Below are positions 25,253 through 32,808 of a stretch of DNA of 64,000 bases, in pieces. Location: NCBI GenBank assembly GCA_040754395.1, contig JBFMCL010000003.1, forward strand, positions 1 to 64,000, in the 5' to 3' direction. A model generated the notes under the pieces. The model worked only from the letters and a program-made list of their open reading frames with translations. It searched no databases and had not been told where the DNA came from. Numbering within the stretch: position 1 is the first letter of the stretch; every line of letters starts with the position of its first letter. The position numbers were made by a program, and so were the translations under genes. Origin of the DNA: Nitrospirota bacterium (GTDB lineage: Bacteria > Nitrospirota > Thermodesulfovibrionia > Thermodesulfovibrionales > SM23-35).

Positions 25253-26767
25253 ATGGCAGAGAAGCCAAAAGAAACCAGACCCGGAGAGGGGCTGCCGCCA
25301 CCGCCGGAGGAGATCAAGGTTGCTCCCGCTCCCGAGATCGACGAACACGGGCCGGCGGAAGAGCCGAAAAAATCCGTCAGATCCATTGCCATCGGCATCC
25401 TCCTCGCCCTGGGAGCCGGGCTCATCTTCTACTTTGTGGTCCCGGCGCCAGAGGGACTTTCTCCGGAAGGCCACAAATTTTTGGCGCTCCTAACAACAAT
25501 TATAATACTATGGGTTTCTGAAGCGCTCCCTATCGGAACAACAGCGCTTCTGGCAGGCGGCGGGCTTATCCTCTTCAATATCCAGAAACCGGCAAACGCC
25601 TGGCAGCCTTTTGCGAGCCCCGCGGTCATGTTTGTTCTCATGATCATGATGTTCGGGGTTGTCCTCAACGAGGCCGGCGTTGCGAAGAGGCTGCTCAATA
25701 TAATTGTAAGAGCTGCAGGAACGAATGTGAAAAAACTCAGCTTCATCCTGGCGATTTCTGCGGCATTCCTCTCATCAATATTCCATGACGCTACCATAAC
25801 AATCATTCTTTTGTTCAGTTTCCTGCCCGTGTTCGCCACCATGGGAATCACCCCGCAAAAGAGCACGAACCTGTCCAAATTCTTTATTATCATGATCCCC
25901 CTTGCAGCATCTGCGGGAGGGTTCGGCACCCTCCTTGGAGGGGGCAGAAACCCGATCATGGTCGAGGTGCTGAAGTCGATCACCGGCACCGAAGTTGGGT
26001 TTGTGGATTATGCCCTCAGATGTTTGCCGCTCGTTATTATCCCTGCAATCATTTCCTGGCTTGTCTGCTTTCTCGTCTTCCGCCCGAAAGAAAAAGAACT
26101 GCCTGCATCCCTCGTGGAGAAACTTCCTCCCATGAGCTCACAGGAAAAAGGCGTCATCGGATTTTTCTCTCTCGCTTTTGTCCTCTGGAGTCTCACAGAC
26201 ATCACAAAGGTCCATTACAGTGTTGTGGCGGCAGGTGTCCTCGGGCTGATCTTTGGCTTTCGGCTGGTCAGTTTCAAGAAAGTTATCTCAACGTTCCCAT
26301 GGGAGTCATGGATAGTATTCGGCGCGGGGGTGTCCATGGGAGTTGCGATGCTCGACACCGGCGCAGGCAAATGGCTTGCGCTGCAAGTCCTCCCTCTGCT
26401 TGAGGGCAAGAGCTGGGTCGTAGTCTTTGCCGGCGCAGGATTGCTCGGTTCAGTCATGTCCAGCGTCATGAGCAATTCAGCGGCAACTGCTCTCATCCTT
26501 CCGATAACCATTCCGATGGCGGCATCACTGGGGATTCCTGAACCGGCGATCGCATTTTCCGCGCCGATCACCACATCCTTTATCATGCTCATAATCGGCT
26601 GTCCTCCGACAATCATTGCATACAGCACAGGCTATTTCAGCCAGATCGACTTTATCAAGGTTGCGATCCCCTGGGCGATTCTTTGTATCATTGGAATAAC
26701 GCTCGGCGCCTCAATCTACTGGCCATTAACAGCGTATCCTGGTTTGCCATTGTTGGGGGGGTTTTAA
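25253..26767 (+). CDS. DASS (SLC13)-family sodium/anion symporter (copy 2)
   Basis: 504 residues, highly similar along its whole length to the transporter at 23054, including the proline-rich N-terminal tail with IDEHGPAEEPKKS, the FHDATIT hairpin and the second hairpin MSNSAATALILP. The two clearly arose by duplication of a CBS-DASS gene pair. Differences are concentrated in the N-terminal tail and the loops, so the copies may differ in affinity or control rather than in substrate. AAAGGAGGATAACGCC precedes the start. The mrpE-like gene begins 37 bases later. Confidence 0.9.
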   Translation: MAEKPKETRPGEGLPPPPEEIKVAPAPEIDEHGPAEEPKKSVRSIAIGILLALGAGLIFYFVVPAPEGLSPEGHKFLALLTTIIILWVSEALPIGTTALLAGGGLILFNIQKPANAWQPFASPAVMFVLMIMMFGVVLNEAGVAKRLLNIIVRAAGTNVKKLSFILAISAAFLSSIFHDATITIILLFSFLPVFATMGITPQKSTNLSKFFIIMIPLAASAGGFGTLLGGGRNPIMVEVLKSITGTEVGFVDYALRCLPLVIIPAIISWLVCFLVFRPKEKELPASLVEKLPPMSSQEKGVIGFFSLAFVLWSLTDITKVHYSVVAAGVLGLIFGFRLVSFKKVISTFPWESWIVFGAGVSMGVAMLDTGAGKWLALQVLPLLEGKSWVVVFAGAGLLGSVMSSVMSNSAATALILPITIPMAASLGIPEPAIAFSAPITTSFIMLIIGCPPTIIAYSTGYFSQIDFIKVAIPWAILCIIGITLGASIYWPLTAYPGLPLLGGF

Positions 26768-26804
26768 TATAATAGCAAATTCATTTACAGTAGAGGGGCA
26801 AAAA

Positions 26805-27284
26805 ATGCGATACATAGTTATTTTTTTGATTCTCTTCGTACACTGGGTCATTTGGTCCGGCATGCTGGACGCCTTTCATCTTGCGCTTGGCGTCATCTCA
26901 TGCGGCATTGTCACGTTCATGTCGCACGACCTGCTCTTCAAGCGCGAGAAGTTCACCTTCAAACAGTTCACCGAGGTCTTCAGGTTCGCGCTCTATATTC
27001 CATGGCTTATGTACCAGATCATCCTGTCCAACATCCACGTCGCCAAGCTGGTACTGAATCCCGAGCTGCCCATAGACCCGAAATTTGTCTGGTACAAGAG
27101 CAGCCTGAAAACAGAACTTTCGCTGACCACGTTCTCAAACTCCATTACGCTCACGCCCGGAACGATTACTGCGGATATTGTGGACGGCCAGTATTATGTC
27201 CATTGCCTGGACCAGAAGGTCGCAGACGACCTCATGAGCGGAGACATGGAAAAAAAGGTAGCTCACGTATTTATGGAGGATTAG
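26805..27284 (+). CDS. mrpE: Mrp antiporter subunit E
   Basis: 159 residues, MnhE/MrpE family. Two or three N-terminal membrane helices are followed by a cytoplasmic domain with the family pattern LTTFSNSITLTPGTITADI. It is an accessory subunit of the multisubunit Na+(Li+,K+)/H+ antiporter. Starts after AGAGGGGC, 37 bases behind the second DASS gene, and ends one base before mrpF, placing the transporter genes and the Mrp genes in one apparent operon. Confidence 0.95.
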   Translation: MRYIVIFLILFVHWVIWSGMLDAFHLALGVISCGIVTFMSHDLLFKREKFTFKQFTEVFRFALYIPWLMYQIILSNIHVAKLVLNPELPIDPKFVWYKSSLKTELSLTTFSNSITLTPGTITADIVDGQYYVHCLDQKVADDLMSGDMEKKVAHVFMED

Positions 27285-27285
27285 T

Positions 27286-27594
27286 ATGGAGAACTTCTTT
27301 ATAGGAACCGGTTTAGCTCTGGGCTTTCTGACACTGCTCTGTCTCTACCGGGGGATATACGGCCCGACGGTGCTTGACAGGATTATCAGCATCAGTGTCA
27401 TCGGGACAAAGACCACGGTAATTCTCCTTCTGATGGGGTTTATTTACCGGAGGGCGGATATGTTTGTGGACATCGCTCTCGCGTATGCGCTCCTGAACTT
27501 TGTTGCCACCCTGTCTGCGGCGAAGTTCTTCCGCACCCGGAAGAGTATAGTCCCGGGCCACAAATACTTTAAAGAGCGGGAGGTCAAGGAATGA
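27286..27594 (+). CDS. mrpF: Mrp antiporter subunit F
   Basis: 102 residues with three predicted membrane helices; MnhF/MrpF family, with the RGIYGPTVLDRIISI segment conserved in the family. A small membrane subunit of the Mrp antiporter. GGAGGATT ends just before the ATG. It overlaps mrpG by four bases (ATGA), as expected for a tightly coupled operon. Confidence 0.95.
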   Translation: MENFFIGTGLALGFLTLLCLYRGIYGPTVLDRIISISVIGTKTTVILLLMGFIYRRADMFVDIALAYALLNFVATLSAAKFFRTRKSIVPGHKYFKEREVKE

Positions 27595-27920
27595 TAACAG
27601 CAATCTCCATAATACTTGTCCTGACCGGCGTCTTTTTCTTCTTCACGGCAACCGTCGGGCTTCTCCGCCTGCCTGACTTCTACTGCAGGATGCAGGCGAC
27701 CGGAAAGGGCGATACCCTCGGCGCATTTCTTACCGTAACGGGCCTGGCTCTCTATAATCTGAGTGACGGGCTGACCCTGGCAGCGGTGCTGGTGAGCCTG
27801 AAAATCATGTTCATTGCCGTCTTCATCTTTGTAGCAAACCCCACTGCCACCCATGCCATAACCAAGGCCGGCCTCGACTGCGGTTTTGAGCCGTGGACAA
27901 AAGATGGGGGGGCAAAATGA
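27591..27920 (+). CDS. mrpG: Mrp antiporter subunit G
   Basis: 109 residues with three membrane helices; MnhG/MrpG family signature LLRLPDFYCRMQATGKGDTLG. A small membrane subunit of the antiporter. It starts in an ATGA overlap with mrpF and ends in an ATGA overlap with the next gene. Confidence 0.95.
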   Translation: MITAISIILVLTGVFFFFTATVGLLRLPDFYCRMQATGKGDTLGAFLTVTGLALYNLSDGLTLAAVLVSLKIMFIAVFIFVANPTATHAITKAGLDCGFEPWTKDGGAK

Positions 27921-28162
27921 TCTGGCAATTAGACATCCTCTTTCTCAGCCTTGTCGTCATCTGTGCTATAGCCGCCATTTCTGTTAAGGACCTCCTTAGT
28001 TCAGCCATCCTTCTCGGGGCTTACAGTTTCCTTATGTGCCTGCTCTGGACAGAGATGGGCGCGGTCGACGTTGCCTTCACCGAGGCTGCTGTTGGCGCAG
28101 GAATCAGCACCGCATTCTTTATCGGCGCCATATTCCAGACGACAAGGAGGACAAAAGATTGA
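27917..28162 (+). CDS. MrpA C-terminal-like subunit (MbhD-type, DUF4040)
   Basis: 81 residues, about three helices, with the TEAAVGAGISTAFFIGA motif of MbhD-type domains. In classical MrpA this domain lies in the C-terminal part of the large subunit; here, as in membrane-bound hydrogenase and some archaeal Mrp operons, it is a separate gene. The start at 27917 lies in an ATGA overlap with mrpG. It overlaps the following gene by four bases (TTGA). Confidence 0.9.
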   Translation: MIWQLDILFLSLVVICAIAAISVKDLLSSAILLGAYSFLMCLLWTEMGAVDVAFTEAAVGAGISTAFFIGAIFQTTRRTKD

Positions 28163-28428
28163 AATTTTTTGCGTTTATCACTGTTCTCTTCACGGGTGCG
28201 CTCCTGATTTACGGCACGGTGGATATGCCCGACTGGGGTGATCCAAATTCGCCTCCGAACAGTCACGTCTCCCCGAGGTATCTTGAAGAATCGATCGAGA
28301 AGACCGCGACACCGAATGTGGTGACTGCGGTACTTGCGGATTACAGAGGATATGACACTCTCGGTGAAACCGCCGTAATCTTTACCGCAGGGGTCGTCTG
28401 TATCATCCTACTGAGGAGGGTCAAGTGA
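28159..28428 (+). CDS. MrpA C-terminal-like subunit (MbhE-type), TTG start
   Basis: 89 residues: an N-terminal helix, a periplasmic-type loop with DWGDPNSPPNSHVSPRYLEE, and a C-terminal helix ending ILLRRVK. This corresponds to the MbhE-like end of MrpA. TTG at 28159 is the natural start: AAGGAGG lies eight bases upstream, and the start overlaps the previous stop as TTGA. A longer open frame from 28036 overlaps the previous gene and is not family-like. It overlaps mrpB by four bases (GTGA). Confidence 0.88.
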   Translation: MKFFAFITVLFTGALLIYGTVDMPDWGDPNSPPNSHVSPRYLEESIEKTATPNVVTAVLADYRGYDTLGETAVIFTAGVVCIILLRRVK

Positions 28429-28880
28429 AAGAGAGATATGAAGACGTAACCATAGAAACAATCTGCAGGCTCCTCATCCCTCCCATACAGCTGTTCGCCC
28501 TGTATGTCATCGCCCACGGCCATTACAGTCCGGGAGGCGGCTTTCAGGGAGGGTGCATCCTTGCTGCGAGTTTTATCATGATGTTTATTGCCTATGACAT
28601 AGGAGAGGTAAAAAGGCGGATGCATGAAAAGCGCAATACAGTATTATGCTGTGTCGGGGTGCTGATATACGCGGGAATCGGTCTGCTCTGTCTCATACTC
28701 GGTGCGAATTACCTTGACTACGGGATCCTCCATACAATTCTCCCTGCGTATCCCGCAAAGGCGCGTGCGCTCGGGACACTGGGCATTGAGATTGGGGTGG
28801 GAATTGCTGTCATGTCTGTCATGATCTCGATATTTCTGAACATCGCCACAGCAGGCGAACATGAAGGAGAGCCGGAATAA
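28425..28880 (+). CDS. mrpB: Mrp antiporter subunit B (GTG start)
   Basis: 151 residues, four helices; MnhB/MrpB family with HGHYSPGGGFQGG, the conserved family motif. GTG at 28425 overlaps the preceding stop as GTGA. The stop TAA shares its last base with the ATG of mrpC (TAATG). A core membrane subunit of the antiporter. Confidence 0.95.
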   Translation: MKERYEDVTIETICRLLIPPIQLFALYVIAHGHYSPGGGFQGGCILAASFIMMFIAYDIGEVKRRMHEKRNTVLCCVGVLIYAGIGLLCLILGANYLDYGILHTILPAYPAKARALGTLGIEIGVGIAVMSVMISIFLNIATAGEHEGEPE

Positions 28881-29287
28881 TGGATACCATTCAATTTATC
28901 ATCAGCAAATTCAATTACTGGGTGTATATCGTGCTCATGATGATAGGGTTCTACGCCATGATTGCAAAGAAAAACCTGGTAAAGAAAATTGTCGGCATGA
29001 ACATCTTTCAGACCGCAATTATCCTCTTCTTCATCTCCACATCATCAAAAATGGGCGCAACCATTCCTATTATTCAAAGCCCTCATGGAGACGCCGCAGG
29101 TCAGGTAGTCAATGTTGCCCAGTATGCCAACCCGCTGCCCCATGTGCTGATGCTTACCGCTATCGTAGTCATGGTGAGCACCTTCGGTGTTGCCCTGGCA
29201 CTGCTTGTATTGATATACCGGGAATATAAGACGTTCGAGGAGGACGAAATCTATGAGACGCTGGAAGTGCTGAGGTTGCGGAAATGA
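28880..29287 (+). CDS. mrpC: Mrp antiporter subunit C (NuoK-like)
   Basis: 135 residues, three helices, homologous to NuoK of complex I; the middle segment has NIFQTAIILFFI and the end has VLMLTAIVVMVSTFGVALAL. Longer than many MrpC proteins (about 110-115) through an insert around residues 60-80. It overlaps mrpD by four bases. Confidence 0.95.
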   Translation: MDTIQFIISKFNYWVYIVLMMIGFYAMIAKKNLVKKIVGMNIFQTAIILFFISTSSKMGATIPIIQSPHGDAAGQVVNVAQYANPLPHVLMLTAIVVMVSTFGVALALLVLIYREYKTFEEDEIYETLEVLRLRK

Positions 29288-30807
29288 TTACACAATCACC
29301 TGCGCTTTTAATCATAGTTCCCCTAATCGCATCGCTCGTTTGCCTCCTTCTCGGAATGTTCAGAAGAAACCTCTGCCAGCCCTTTGTTGTCGTTGTGCTC
29401 GGCGCCTGTGTGATTCTTGCGTTCGATATCATGGGAACCGTTCTCAGTGACGGCGTAATCCGCTACCGTCTCGGCGGATGGGAACCGCCCTGGGGCATTG
29501 AATACCTCATAGACCACCTGAACGCGTTCATCGCCATTATTATCACTTCCATCAGTTTTATCGTGGCCATATTCTCACGAAAGAGCATTGAACAGGAACT
29601 GCCTGAAGGCAAGATCATTTATTTCTATACCATCTACCTCCTGCTCATCACCGGGCTTCTGGGCATTGTGGTGACAGGCGATGTTTTCAACATTTATGTG
29701 TTCCTCGAGATCGCTTCACTTGCAGGGTACGCGCTTATCGCGTTGGGAAAAGACAGGGCCATCCTTGCCAGTTTTGAATACGTCGTCATGGGAACGATCG
29801 GCGCATGCTTCTATCTTCTTGGTGTCGGATACCTCTACATCGTCACAGGATCCCTGAACATTATGGACCTTACCCTTCTGCTCCCGAACCTCTACCACTC
29901 CAAGGTAGTATTAATCGCCTTTGCCTTCTTCATGGTCGGCATCGCAATCAAGATTGCGCTCTTTCCGCTCCATGTATGGCTCCCTGATGCGTACACCTAT
30001 GCCCCTTCAACAGTGAGTGCGCTGGTTGCGGCAACAATGACGAAAGTCGGAGCTTATGTAATGATGCGCATCATGTTTACAGTCTTCCAGCCGTACTTCT
30101 CTGTAGAGCTCCTTCCGGTTACGACCATTCTCGGCTGGGTTGCAGCTGCTGCCATGATGTTCGGCTGCATACAGGCCCTCGCCCAAACCGATCTCAAAAG
30201 GATATTGTGCTATATCCTGATCGCCGAAGTCGGGTATATCGTCCTCGGGGTCAGCGTAGCGAACAGAACAGGATTCACGGGTGCACTCCTCCATATCCTG
30301 AATGATGCGGTCATGATGGCAAGTCTCTTCCTGATCGCAGGAGCCATCTACTACAAGACCGGGACAAGGAACGTCACTGAATTCAGGCAACTGAACCAGA
30401 AGATGCCCGTCACCATGGCATGCTTTGTGATAGCCGCCCTCTCTGTGGTGGGAGTACCGCCTACCTGCGGGTTTTTCAGCAAGTGGTACCTCGTGCTTGG
30501 CGCCATCGATGCCAGGCAATGGTTGTTTGCGCTCCTCCTCCTCGTGAGCAGCCTCCTCGTTGCTATCGTATTTTTCAAGATTATCCAGACAGTATATTTT
30601 GCCCCAACCGTGGAGGCTGCTCATGTTCGCCATAAAGGTTCCGGGGAAGAGCATGCCGGGCACCACCAGGCACATGTTAAGGATGAAGCCCCAGCAAGCA
30701 TGATGGTTCCCATATTCATCACTGTCGCAGGAATATTGTTGCTGGGTATTTTCAGCGGCAAGATTATTTCAACCGTAATCCAATTTGCGGTACCTAAAGG
30801 GTTTTAA
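29284..30807 (+). CDS. mrpD: Mrp antiporter subunit D (first antiporter-like subunit)
   Basis: 507 residues, about 14 helices, Proton_antipo_M family (NuoN/NuoM/MrpD). Key ion-path features are visible, including KIALFPLHVWLPDAYTYAPS and LKRILCYILIAEVGYI. Before the last helix there is a histidine-rich cytoplasmic loop (HVRHKGSGEEHAGHHQAHV). It is one of three large antiporter-like proteins in this operon. Starts in an ATGA overlap with mrpC. Confidence 0.95.
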   Translation: MITQSPALLIIVPLIASLVCLLLGMFRRNLCQPFVVVVLGACVILAFDIMGTVLSDGVIRYRLGGWEPPWGIEYLIDHLNAFIAIIITSISFIVAIFSRKSIEQELPEGKIIYFYTIYLLLITGLLGIVVTGDVFNIYVFLEIASLAGYALIALGKDRAILASFEYVVMGTIGACFYLLGVGYLYIVTGSLNIMDLTLLLPNLYHSKVVLIAFAFFMVGIAIKIALFPLHVWLPDAYTYAPSTVSALVAATMTKVGAYVMMRIMFTVFQPYFSVELLPVTTILGWVAAAAMMFGCIQALAQTDLKRILCYILIAEVGYIVLGVSVANRTGFTGALLHILNDAVMMASLFLIAGAIYYKTGTRNVTEFRQLNQKMPVTMACFVIAALSVVGVPPTCGFFSKWYLVLGAIDARQWLFALLLLVSSLLVAIVFFKIIQTVYFAPTVEAAHVRHKGSGEEHAGHHQAHVKDEAPASMMVPIFITVAGILLLGIFSGKIISTVIQFAVPKGF

Positions 30808-30818
30808 CAGGAGAACGT

Positions 30819-32378
30819 ATGGAAGTTGTGAACTCAATTAGACCGGTTTTAGCGATTACAGTATCTCTGGTTGCAGCCTGTCTCATCCTGCTTACGGGAG
30901 AACGTTCAAGGAATCTCAGGGAGTTCTGGACGATTCTTGCAGCCTTTGTAAAATTCTCGATCGTCATGTCCATGGTCCCCTTCATTCTTGAGGGGAAAGC
31001 CCTTGAATATACGGTCTTCACTATTGCCCCCGGTCTCTCCATCGGGTTCAGGGTGGATGCGCTCGGGATTTTCTTCGGGATCACCGCATCGTTCCTTTGG
31101 ATCATCACATCGTTCTACTCTATAGGATACATGCGTTCACTGAATGAACATGCACAGACACGCTATTTCGCATGTTTCGCCATTGCGCTCTCTGCAACGA
31201 TGGGTGTTGCATTCTCCGCCAATGTCTTTACGATGTTCCTCTTTTATGAGATTATCACTGTCTGCACATATCCCCTTGTTGCCCACAAGGAAACCCCTGA
31301 GGCGATCAGAGGCGCGAGGAAATACCTCACGTATCTGCTGGGAACATCAATTGGGTTCCAGCTGTTTGCCATATTTATGACGTATAGCATAACCGGAACA
31401 CTTGCGTTCTCCTATCAGGGCATATTCGGCGAGGCGCGAGGGGTTGCAGGCGATACCCTCATCATTATCACGTTCATCCTGTTCATGGCAGGGATTACAA
31501 AAGCCGCGATGATGCCGCTCCATGGTTGGCTTCCTGCGGCAATGGTTGCCCCCACGCCTGTCAGCGCACTGCTCCATGCAGTTGCTGTCGTAAAGACCGG
31601 CGTGTTCGTCGTGGTTAAAGTCGTAGTCCATGTATTCGGTATCAATCTTCTCTGGGAACTCGGCCTCGGCACAGCCCTTGCCTACTTTGCCTCGTTTACT
31701 ATTGTCACCGCTTCAATCATCGCCCTGACCCAGGACAACCTCAAGGCGCGTCTCGCCTACTCTACGATCAGCCAGCTTTCCTATGTGATACTCGGTGTTG
31801 CGCTTCTTACACCATCTGGCATCACAGGGAGCATTATGCATATCGTGCTGCATGCCTTCGGCAAGATCACCCTCTTCTTCACTGCAGGGGCAATCTATGT
31901 CGCAGCCCACAAGACAAAGGTCAGCGAACTCAACGGAATTGGCAGGGAGATGCCTTTTACGATGGCAGCCTTTACCATCGGTGCGCTCTCCATGATCGGC
32001 ATCCCTCCTATCGGAGGATTTATCAGCAAATGGTATATAGCGCTGGGAGCTATAGAAGCACACCAGCTTCCGATAATCCTCGTGCTTGTATCGAGCACGA
32101 TCCTTAACGCATGTTACTTCCTGCCCATTGTGTATGCCGCATTCTTCAAGGAACCAGACACAGCTCACCACCACGAGCACGCTGATGCACCGGCGCATGG
32201 CGTGGCATATGCGGGGAGTCACAATCCTCACTCAGAGCGCAAACTCCATGAGGCGCCGGCTATCATGGTAATTCCCTTAATGCTTACGGCGCTCGGCACC
32301 ATCATTCTGTTTTTTGCACCAGATTTCTTCCTGAATATCACGAGACTCGCGCTTGAATCTTTAATAGGAGGCGTGTGA
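30819..32378 (+). CDS. Second MrpD/NuoM-like antiporter subunit
   Basis: 519 residues, about 14 helices, Proton_antipo_M family: KAAMMPLHGWLPAAMVAPTPVSA and LKARLAYSTISQLSYVILG are the conserved ion-channel segments. Like mrpD it has a histidine-rich loop before the last helix (TAHHHEHADAPAH). It probably takes the place of the NuoL-like part of MrpA. It starts 11 bases after mrpD behind ACAGGAGAACGT. Confidence 0.93.
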   Translation: MEVVNSIRPVLAITVSLVAACLILLTGERSRNLREFWTILAAFVKFSIVMSMVPFILEGKALEYTVFTIAPGLSIGFRVDALGIFFGITASFLWIITSFYSIGYMRSLNEHAQTRYFACFAIALSATMGVAFSANVFTMFLFYEIITVCTYPLVAHKETPEAIRGARKYLTYLLGTSIGFQLFAIFMTYSITGTLAFSYQGIFGEARGVAGDTLIIITFILFMAGITKAAMMPLHGWLPAAMVAPTPVSALLHAVAVVKTGVFVVVKVVVHVFGINLLWELGLGTALAYFASFTIVTASIIALTQDNLKARLAYSTISQLSYVILGVALLTPSGITGSIMHIVLHAFGKITLFFTAGAIYVAAHKTKVSELNGIGREMPFTMAAFTIGALSMIGIPPIGGFISKWYIALGAIEAHQLPIILVLVSSTILNACYFLPIVYAAFFKEPDTAHHHEHADAPAHGVAYAGSHNPHSERKLHEAPAIMVIPLMLTALGTIILFFAPDFFLNITRLALESLIGGV

Positions 32379-32379
32379 G

Positions 32380-32508
32380 ATGCAAAAAGAGGGAGCAGAA
32401 CACCAGGAACTGAAACATGACGCTATACCGGGAGGCAAGGCAGCTTTCTATATAATTGCATCAATAGCGTTCCTTTACCTTGCCATAATATTCCTGAATA
32501 CCCTATGA
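32380..32508 (+). CDS. 42-residue single-helix membrane protein
   Basis: A short reading frame starting ATG at 32380 right after the preceding stop, preceded by AGGAGGCG (32366-32373). It encodes a charged N-terminus (MQKEGAEHQELKHD) and one hydrophobic helix (AAFYIIASIAFLYLAIIFL). Its position between two antiporter subunits, the strong ribosome binding site and the membrane helix suggest a small accessory subunit. I know no named family. Confidence 0.75.
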   Translation: MQKEGAEHQELKHDAIPGGKAAFYIIASIAFLYLAIIFLNTL

Positions 32509-32538
32509 ATGCACATGCAATACATATGATGAGAGGAT

Positions 32539-32808
32539 ATGAAAATGGGAAAAAAAGAACATAGAGAGAAAAAAGAAGATTTTTTTGACAAGCCGAAAAA
32601 TATTAAAGGCCTTTTCCTGTTATTCTGCGCTATGCTTGTGCTTTCTCTGGCAGGTGAATTCTTTATCCACAAACACGTCTTTTTCAAGTGGGAAGAGTGG
32701 CCGGGGTTTTACGCAGCGTTCGGGTTTGTAGCGTTTGTCTGCCTCATACTGGTGGCAAAACACCTCCTGCGTCCCATTGCCGAGAGGAAGGAGGACTACT
32801 ATGATTAA
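32539..32808 (+). CDS. 89-residue two-helix membrane protein
   Basis: A very basic N-terminus (MKMGKKEHREKKEDFF) precedes two membrane helices (about 24-42 and 57-75) and a charged tail. It sits between antiporter subunits and its last codons overlap the next start (32801). Probably an accessory subunit of the same complex; no family recognised. GAGAGGAT upstream supports the start. Confidence 0.8.
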   Translation: MKMGKKEHREKKEDFFDKPKNIKGLFLLFCAMLVLSLAGEFFIHKHVFFKWEEWPGFYAAFGFVAFVCLILVAKHLLRPIAERKEDYYD

